64,000 nucleotides of DNA from Hyphomicrobiales bacterium. GTDB taxonomy: Bacteria; Pseudomonadota; Alphaproteobacteria; Rhizobiales; Beijerinckiaceae. The position numbers and the translations under genes were made by a program. Positions 59,097 to 64,000 of the stretch are shown here, piece by piece (within the stretch, counting starts at the first letter, position 1; each line of letters opens with the position of its first letter). Under the pieces are notes generated by a model, which worked only from the letters and a program-made list of their open reading frames with translations, did not search any database and was not told where the DNA came from. The DNA is taken from positions 62,001 through 126,000 of the forward strand of contig JANXWK010000005.1 of the NCBI GenBank assembly GCA_025351165.1, in the 5' to 3' direction.

Positions 59097-60239
59097 TTAA
59101 AACACATTCGCAACAATTCGCACTTTTTGCCCTGCATCAAGCTTTTGAACACCAAGCGTTACAACCATTTCACCATCATCCACACCAGATTTTATAAGTG
59201 CATTTTGTGCATCATACCCAGCAACAACGACAGGTTTAAGGCTCAAGGCGCCTGTTTTTGTATCTATTACCCAGAGCGATGTACCCTTGCCATCATTAAA
59301 TAGGCTGGAAAGCGGCAGGCGTGCAAACTTTTCTGTATCAGCATCACTCAGTGTAAGTGTAGCAGTCATTCCTATTTCAGCTTTGCTAATTTCAGTCTTG
59401 TCAATTTCAGTTTTAATTGTCTCAACTTTTTTCGGTTGTTCATCAATAAGCGTAAATTTTGCCTGATATGTGCGGGTAGAACTATCAGCAGAAGGAGACA
59501 GCTCCCGAAGTTTTGCACCAAAACGTCGCTCACCTCTATTCCACAAGCTAATGCTTGCACTGGATTTGGCAACGGTTTCCACCATAGCTTCTGGTATGGC
59601 AACAACAACCTCACGCGCACCAGATTGTGCAACACGGATGGCTGGCGCCCCAGCTGCCACAATTTGCCCTGCTTCAATCATGGTGGATGTTACCACACCA
59701 TCAGAATCTGCCAAAAGAATAGCGTAACCAAGTGTATTATTGGCAAGCGATACGGCCTGCTTTGCCCTCAGCATACGTCCATTTGCCTCATCAGATACAG
59801 CTTTTAAACGATCAAGATCAGCAGCAGTGGTCCAACCTTGCTTACGTAAAATTACGCCACGATTATAGGCAGCATTAGCCTGCCTCTGGCTGCTTAGCGC
59901 AGAATCCAGCTCTGCATCTGCCTGCTGGCGCTGAAGGTAGAGATCACTGGCATCAAGTTCTGCAAGCTCCTGTCCAGCTTTAACCCTATCGCCCACCTGA
60001 ACAGCACGTTTTTCAACTTTGCCGCTAACCCTGAACCCAAGGTCGCTTTCCACGCGCGGGCGCACGACGCCAACAAAACTGCGGACTGTATTTTTTGGCT
60101 CATATTTTACGGCCATCGCCATAACAGGGCGTGGGGCTAATCCAGCATCCGTAGCTTTTTTTTCATTACAGCCAGAGATGCCCGCAATCAATACCAATGA
60201 TATAAGAGCAGAAGGTATAAAAGAATACGTTGTTTTCAT
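59097..60239 (-). CDS. RND efflux periplasmic adaptor lipoprotein
   Basis: With ATG 60239 the 380-residue adaptor begins with a lipoprotein signal and lipobox ISGC (C24). The HlyD/AcrA layout follows: barrel-sandwich halves (DLGFRVSGKVEKRAVQVGDRVKAGQELAELD near 65 and GVVTSTMIEAGQIVAAG near 170), a helical hairpin between them, and a beta barrel. A short Lys/Glu/Ile repeat (KTEIDKTEISKAEIG near 277) is unusual. It is the promoter-proximal gene of the operon and lies divergent from the orphan gene at 60481. Confidence 0.9.
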   Translation of the reverse strand: MKTTYSFIPSALISLVLIAGISGCNEKKATDAGLAPRPVMAMAVKYEPKNTVRSFVGVVRPRVESDLGFRVSGKVEKRAVQVGDRVKAGQELAELDASDLYLQRQQADAELDSALSSQRQANAAYNRGVILRKQGWTTAADLDRLKAVSDEANGRMLRAKQAVSLANNTLGYAILLADSDGVVTSTMIEAGQIVAAGAPAIRVAQSGAREVVVAIPEAMVETVAKSSASISLWNRGERRFGAKLRELSPSADSSTRTYQAKFTLIDEQPKKVETIKTEIDKTEISKAEIGMTATLTLSDADTEKFARLPLSSLFNDGKGTSLWVIDTKTGALSLKPVVVAGYDAQNALIKSGVDDGEMVVTLGVQKLDAGQKVRIVANVF

Positions 60240-60379
60240 TATTTGGGTCCTGCAACAGGCTTTGTACAAACCATGTGTAACTCTTTATCATCTCAAATGC
60301 TTTACGTCACGCTGCATAATAGTTAACAAAACAATTGGTTTCGAAGTTAACTATCACTTAAAAAGACACTTTTCAAATT

Positions 60380-60410
60380 CGTAAGCTTCGTGTAAGGTTT
60401 GTGTAAGGTT
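60380..60410 (+). promoter_or_regulatory. Three 11-bp-phased direct repeats (TGTAAGGTT type) upstream of the 60481 gene
   Basis: Copies start at 60380 (CGTAAGCTT), 60391 and 60402 (both TGTAAGGTT), exactly 11 bp apart, one helical turn. The same arrangement precedes the DUF1521 gene. Phasing of this kind is typical for OmpR/PhoB-type response regulators. It lies about 70-100 bp before the start codon. Confidence 0.75.
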
Positions 60411-60480
60411 GATATAAATTGTTTCAACGAACTAAGATAAAAACGTAAAGCAAACAGTCACAAATGCGCAGGAGCAGACA

Positions 60481-61086
60481 ATGGCAATATCGGGCGATGT
60501 AAAAAATAACAACATAGGCCAGCCCGCCCAACCTAGCCGTGGCAATGGCTCTGATAACTCTGTTGCATCGCAGACAAAATTCGCCGCTAGTACAAGCGCT
60601 AAACAAATAGCCTTAACGTCAAGTCCAGAAAATTCTAGGACTGCATCAGCAAATCAATCTTCAAGTTCCAGTAAATCATCCAAATCAGATAGTAATTCTG
60701 TTTTAGCTAATGCATCTTCTACTTTTCAGGAAACAGAGAAAACTATACTGTCAAAGAATAATAGGCAGGAAAAAGACGATCAGAATGGCAATAGGGGCAG
60801 TTCAAACGTAGAAAATACGTCAGGAATGTCAAAAGCAGAGATGCGTAGTCTTGATTTGGCAAATGACAGAGTCGCTGCAGCTGCAATGATTAGATACAGA
60901 ACTGGTGTTTCTTTAGAGCAGGCAATGAAAATTGTGAATCAAAATAAAGAGCGCCTGAAAGAGTTCTTCTATATTGTAACGCGTATGCCAGATAGAACAA
61001 AAAGAATGCTGTACATGGCTCGTACACGTCAAAATCCTAACGTCAGACGTGTAAACGAGATGTTTCCACCAATACACGCTGTATAG
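60481..61086 (+). CDS. Orphan Ser/Asn-rich protein, same promoter type as the DUF1521 gene
   Basis: I do not recognise this 201-residue protein. Residues 1-115 are low-complexity and rich in Ser, Asn, Gln and Lys, with no signal peptide or membrane helix. Residues 116-201 look folded and helical: MSKAEMRSLDLANDRVAAAAMIRY, then SLEQAMKIVNQNKERLKEFFYIV and a basic end. AGGAG (60470-60474) supports ATG 60481. A disordered N-terminus ahead of a helical C-terminal domain resembles non-Sec secreted proteins, but no secretion apparatus is in the window. Confidence 0.65.
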   Translation: MAISGDVKNNNIGQPAQPSRGNGSDNSVASQTKFAASTSAKQIALTSSPENSRTASANQSSSSSKSSKSDSNSVLANASSTFQETEKTILSKNNRQEKDDQNGNRGSSNVENTSGMSKAEMRSLDLANDRVAAAAMIRYRTGVSLEQAMKIVNQNKERLKEFFYIVTRMPDRTKRMLYMARTRQNPNVRRVNEMFPPIHAV

Positions 61087-61315
61087 TTTTTCAATCTAAC
61101 AAAAAAATACTTAAAACATGCTTTAGTGCAAACCCTTCTGCATGTTTTTAACTCATTTACTTTTTCATAAAAATAAAATCAAAAAGGTATTTTTGTTACG
61201 ATAATCAACTTAACTGTTATTTATCAAATACTTAAATATTAAGCAGATTGTTTTTTAAATCCCATGATTAACCAACCATAAAAAAAATACATAAAATATG
61301 AAAATAATTACGAAA

Positions 61316-61346
61316 AGTAAGAATCTTGTAAGGTTCATGTAAGGTT
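61316..61346 (+). promoter_or_regulatory. Three 11-bp-phased direct repeats upstream of the DUF1521 gene
   Basis: Copies start at 61316 (AGTAAGAAT), 61327 and 61338 (both TGTAAGGTT). The last two copies and their spacing are identical to 60391-60410, and both sets have a weaker third copy on the upstream side. Confidence 0.75.
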
Positions 61347-61413
61347 GACATGTTTTACTAGAATCAAGCGGGCAGAAAAGCCCAGCGACTACGGGCTAAG
61401 CAAAAAAGCAAAT

Positions 61414-61439
61414 AGGCAAGCTAAACAGGCAAGCTAAAC
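61414..61439 (+). repeat. 13-bp tandem duplication in the DUF1521 gene leader
   Basis: AGGCAAGCTAAAC occurs twice (61414-61426, 61427-61439), and a third AGG begins the Shine-Dalgarno site AGGAGAG. Its core resembles the GGCAAGCCAAAAGTA repeat after dnaA. Confidence 0.85.
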
Positions 61440-61450
61440 AGGAGAGTAAA

Positions 61451-62701
61451 ATGGTAACTTTAAACATAAATGTCAAAAATGGTTCTACAGGTAATACAGG
61501 TGGGCGCCACAATCACAATGGTGACCACTCAAAACTGAAAAACTTCAATGGTGGCAGGAATTCAACTGGTGGTTCTTCATCTCCACTAAGTTTAATAATT
61601 AATCAGCCTTCGAACAGCGATAGCAACAAAACCAACATTACAATTCAAGAAAACCGTTCAAATTCTGATAATCAGTATCGCAATAGAACTACAAACGGTA
61701 AATCATCTCGTTCAGGCTCTAGCAGCTCATTAGTCGACGCTTTTAGACTAGGCGCAACAATAGCGGCTAAAGCAGTTACTGCCCAAAATTCAGCAACTTC
61801 ACTCATGAACTTGTTGGGTGCAAGTAACAGCGGATATGGTAACAATGGGTATGGCTTGGGCGGTTCTTCAAACTCATATTTTCCCTACACAGACCCATAT
61901 TCTTCACTTGGTTTGAATTCAGGCTTTGGAGGATATAACGATTCAAATTCGTATGATCCATTTGGATTCAACAGTTTTACATCAGGCATGTATTCTGATC
62001 CTTTAAGCAGCTTAGGACTTGGCATTGGTGGTTACGGAAGCAATCCATTTGGTTCAAATCCATTTAATGGTGTTTCCAATTCGCTTGTTTCTTTATTGTC
62101 TGGTCTATTGGATGGTAATTCCAACAACTCAAATAATTCCAGCAACAGCTGGACAGGGAACTGCAACTCAAATCGTCCAACAAGCGGTAGTTGTGGGGGT
62201 GCGTATAACACACCTGGTACAGCTATTACACTTGAAATAGGCGGTAGCTCAGCCACAATACCTGCTGGTTTTACAAAAGCAGCGGATGGTAAAACAGCGT
62301 CATTAGCCTATGGTAATAATTCTATTGCTTTTAATCAAGCCGATCAAAGCGTTGTAGCGACAGATAAAACAACAGGTAAAAGCATCAGGATCTGGGGCGA
62401 CCCGCACGGCCCAGATGGTGATTTTAAAGGAACAAAGACCTACAAACTGCCTGATGGAACAAGCATGACACTTAAGACTGCTCCTCAGTCAGGTGTAACT
62501 GATCCAAATGCGCAAACATTTGTTCAGTCAGCAACTTTCAGCAAAAAAGGTCTCGACTCAGTAAGAGTTAACAATATTACTGCTCCAACTTCTGGTGCGG
62601 GTATAAATGCTGAAACTTTGGACCGTAGAGAAGCGCGTCAGGATAAAAACGCAGCAGTAAACATGGTAAGTTATAATGCTAATTACGAAAAGATTGCGTA
62701 A
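61451..62701 (+). CDS. DUF1521-domain protein with predicted GD/PH self-cleavage site
   Basis: The 416 residues start with a His/Asn/Gly-rich segment (about 1-40), then Gly/Asn/Ser/Tyr-rich low complexity to about 255. A folded region at about 256-350 resembles DUF1521: ITLEIGGSSATIPAGF, IWGDPHGPDGDFKG and TYKLPDGTSMTLKT. The GDPH motif is at 316-319. In NopE1, a type III effector of Bradyrhizobium, this domain cleaves itself between the D and P of GDPH when calcium or similar ions are present; cleavage here would fall after D317. No Sec signal is seen. A TAA-adjacent strong terminator ends the unit. The domain call is from motif recall. Confidence 0.72.
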   Translation: MVTLNINVKNGSTGNTGGRHNHNGDHSKLKNFNGGRNSTGGSSSPLSLIINQPSNSDSNKTNITIQENRSNSDNQYRNRTTNGKSSRSGSSSSLVDAFRLGATIAAKAVTAQNSATSLMNLLGASNSGYGNNGYGLGGSSNSYFPYTDPYSSLGLNSGFGGYNDSNSYDPFGFNSFTSGMYSDPLSSLGLGIGGYGSNPFGSNPFNGVSNSLVSLLSGLLDGNSNNSNNSSNSWTGNCNSNRPTSGSCGGAYNTPGTAITLEIGGSSATIPAGFTKAADGKTASLAYGNNSIAFNQADQSVVATDKTTGKSIRIWGDPHGPDGDFKGTKTYKLPDGTSMTLKTAPQSGVTDPNAQTFVQSATFSKKGLDSVRVNNITAPTSGAGINAETLDRREARQDKNAAVNMVSYNANYEKIA

Positions 62702-63066
62702 TTAGTTTAATTTTATTGTTTTACTGAAAACGCTCTGTACCACATTGGTGCAGAGCGTTTTTGTGTCATATGTATCAAGAAATTTTTTGGCACTTAATGG
62801 CCCTCAGCTTCGCCTTGCACTCAAAACTTTATACATCACGGATTAAGCTTTATAAACGCCGCTTCTGACAATCATTTCAATGTAAAATGCCCTAGGCATT
62901 ACCAAAAAATATTTGGCCTGATGGTAGAATTTTTCTCATTCATAAAATTTTTTGTAAATCTGCCATGGTTTACGGTTTGAAACAGCTTAAAATTTGAACT
63001 ATTTTTACATGCATTTAATAGTTTTAGTCCAACTATGGACACAAAGGTTATAATTGGATTGATTTT
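62702..63066. other. Gap between the DUF1521 and DUF2336 genes
   Basis: This region contains the terminator at 62727-62764 and otherwise AT-rich sequence. The phased GTAAG repeats of the two preceding promoters are not found here. Confidence 0.5.
62727..62764 (+). terminator. Strong intrinsic terminator after the DUF1521 gene
   Basis: A 15-bp stem (62727-62741 with 62747-62761, one G-T pair) with a 5-nt loop is followed by T residues. Confidence 0.93.
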
Positions 63067-64000
63067 ATGGTGGAGTTCGAGCGTGAGCTAAAACTATGTT
63101 CATCTCATTCTGTGGAGGATGCACATGATATTGAACCCGTAAATGCAATATTTACCCTTTTAATGTCAGCCTCACCAAACGCAGTAACATCCAATATTCA
63201 AATATTCGATCAGATAGTAAAACGTGTACTACCATCCCTTGGCGACTTTGAAAAAAACTGTATTTTAAATAAGTTACATATTTTGAAATACAATTTGGCC
63301 GGGCAGGAGCTAAGTGAATATGACCTCATAAAACATGCAAGATTTGCAACACCAGGTGAGCTCGAAGACATAGCCTTAAAATCAAATTTGCCTGTTTCTG
63401 TTACGAGCATACTTGTTTCCAGAGGGTTTTCGCAGGCGATTTGTGTGCTTACAGCAAATAAAACTGCAAAATTGTCGAAATCAAGCTTGTCCATGATTAT
63501 TGAACTGGCATTCAGCAACCTTCAGCTAAAAGAAAATCTTACACATAGAATAGATGTTCCAGAAGCTCTTTTGCTGCGTCTAATGCCGTATTTAAACGAA
63601 AATCAAAAAGTTCAGCTTCTTACGGCAGATTTTGTAATAGACAGTAAAACTGCTGTTCAGTGTCTTGCAAATGAAAGGGATATGAATCCTGGTAATGGGG
63701 TGGATCCATCACGCGCTATTGATGATACTCTGTCTCGATTATGTATTGAAATGCGCATCCATGAAATTGCAGATGTTCTTTCAGAAAGGCTTTGTATGCC
63801 CCTTGCGCTGGCAATGAATTTTTTAAACAGTCGAATGGATTTTTGTCGGGCCCTCGTCCTGAATGCAGCTGGCGCAGACGTAAATTCCGTTTTGAGCATA
63901 CTGCGTCTCAAGCAAATTAAAAACGTAAGACTAAACAGTGATGCTGGCGCGATACACAAATTGTCTCAAAACTATACGCTGGAAAAGGCTTTTCATATTA
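63067..64000 (+). CDS. DUF2336 family protein, 3' end outside the window
   Basis: A continuous frame opens at ATG 63067 (MVEFERELKLCSSHSVEDAHD) and runs 311 codons to the window edge without a stop. The pattern TSILVSRGFSQAICVLTANKTAKLSKSSLSMIIELAF, broken into helices, and then LKENLTHRIDVPEALLLRLMP (about 155-180) fits DUF2336, a HEAT-like helical family of alphaproteobacteria with roles not well defined. The residues before it are acidic and helical. The ribosome site is weak. The total length is unknown. Confidence 0.78.
   Translation, partial: MVEFERELKLCSSHSVEDAHDIEPVNAIFTLLMSASPNAVTSNIQIFDQIVKRVLPSLGDFEKNCILNKLHILKYNLAGQELSEYDLIKHARFATPGELEDIALKSNLPVSVTSILVSRGFSQAICVLTANKTAKLSKSSLSMIIELAFSNLQLKENLTHRIDVPEALLLRLMPYLNENQKVQLLTADFVIDSKTAVQCLANERDMNPGNGVDPSRAIDDTLSRLCIEMRIHEIADVLSERLCMPLALAMNFLNSRMDFCRALVLNAAGADVNSVLSILRLKQIKNVRLNSDAGAIHKLSQNYTLEKAFHI

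Larger units (their letters stand above)
61087..61450. other. AT-rich intergenic region with the DUF1521 promoter
   Basis: There is no gene in these 364 bp. It holds the phased direct repeats at 61316-61346 and a 13-bp tandem duplication at 61414-61439. No clear terminator for the upstream gene is visible. Confidence 0.5.

Noticed and set aside
1-64000. tRNA, rRNA, CRISPR, riboswitch or prophage
   Set aside because: I read the gaps for cloverleaf ends, spaced repeats and known aptamer cores and found none that I could support. Weak or novel RNAs could be missed without covariance searches.

Overview
The window looks like a chromosomal segment of an AT-rich alphaproteobacterium of the order Hyphomicrobiales (Rhizobiales). 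The indications are a DUF1127 protein, a colinear dnaA-dnaN-recF set, a Tim44-like/FxsA/MltA/Smr neighbourhood, a plant-type glutamate-cysteine ligase, a Rhizobium etli type II asparaginase, MmcB, a DUF2336 protein and a DUF1007-NicO-DUF6460-gltBD arrangement. The genus cannot be fixed from the sequence alone. I found no tRNA, rRNA, CRISPR array or intact insertion sequence.

Layout. 0-3 kb: DUF1127 protein, tadA, and a pseudouridine synthase with very long disordered ends. 3-7.3 kb: a SWIM/SNF2 helicase followed by an Mrr-type nuclease. 7.3-13.7 kb: LysR regulator divergent from mmsA, a fused MFS/spermidine-synthase-like protein, and pssA-psd for phosphatidylethanolamine. 14-20.8 kb: gshA, a 626-bp non-coding region, dnaA, dnaN, recF and a LysE-type exporter. 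20.8-27.4 kb: the phosphate regulon phoR-pstSCAB-phoU-phoB with a Pho box and a post-pstS attenuator. 27.6-32.5 kb: an orphan protein built on an IS630-type helix-turn-helix, then Smr, MltA, a VOC dioxygenase, a Tim44-like protein and FxsA. 32.5-36.5 kb: GntR regulator divergent from glycerate kinase and pyruvate kinase (a ttuD-ttuE-like pair). 36.7-45.2 kb: a ZevAB/NicO-like metal-uptake pair and glutamate synthase gltBD. 45.3-48.3 kb: TPR lipoprotein, rpsU, purEK. 48.8-54.2 kb: an ACS-family MFS permease (TtuB-like), a Wza-like export lipoprotein, asparaginase, UDP-glucuronate 4-epimerase-like protein and mmcB. 54.3-60.2 kb: an RND efflux operon ending in a GMC dehydrogenase. 60.4-64 kb: two low-complexity proteins under matching promoters and a DUF2336 protein cut by the window end.

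How parts work together. Genes left of 13.7 kb run mostly leftward, and everything from 14.0 to 28.5 kb runs rightward. With dnaA-dnaN-recF and a strong nested palindrome upstream of dnaA, this suggests the replication origin may lie near 13.7-16 kb (inference). The GntR/glycerate kinase/pyruvate kinase cluster and the MFS gene 17 kb away share an identical 15-base promoter element, which suggests one hydroxy-acid (tartrate/glycerate) regulon split over two loci.

Most worth a second look is 60.4-62.7 kb. Two Ser/Asn-rich proteins without Sec signals each sit behind three 11-bp-phased direct repeats of a GTAAG-type motif. The second carries a DUF1521-like domain with a GDPH site, the family in which metal-induced self-cleavage is known for the rhizobial effector NopE1. 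Also unusual is the frequency of 12-16-bp tandem repeats, in genes (rluB-like, dnaA, glycerate kinase, the IS630-HTH gene) and between genes (after dnaA, before dnaN, after gltD).
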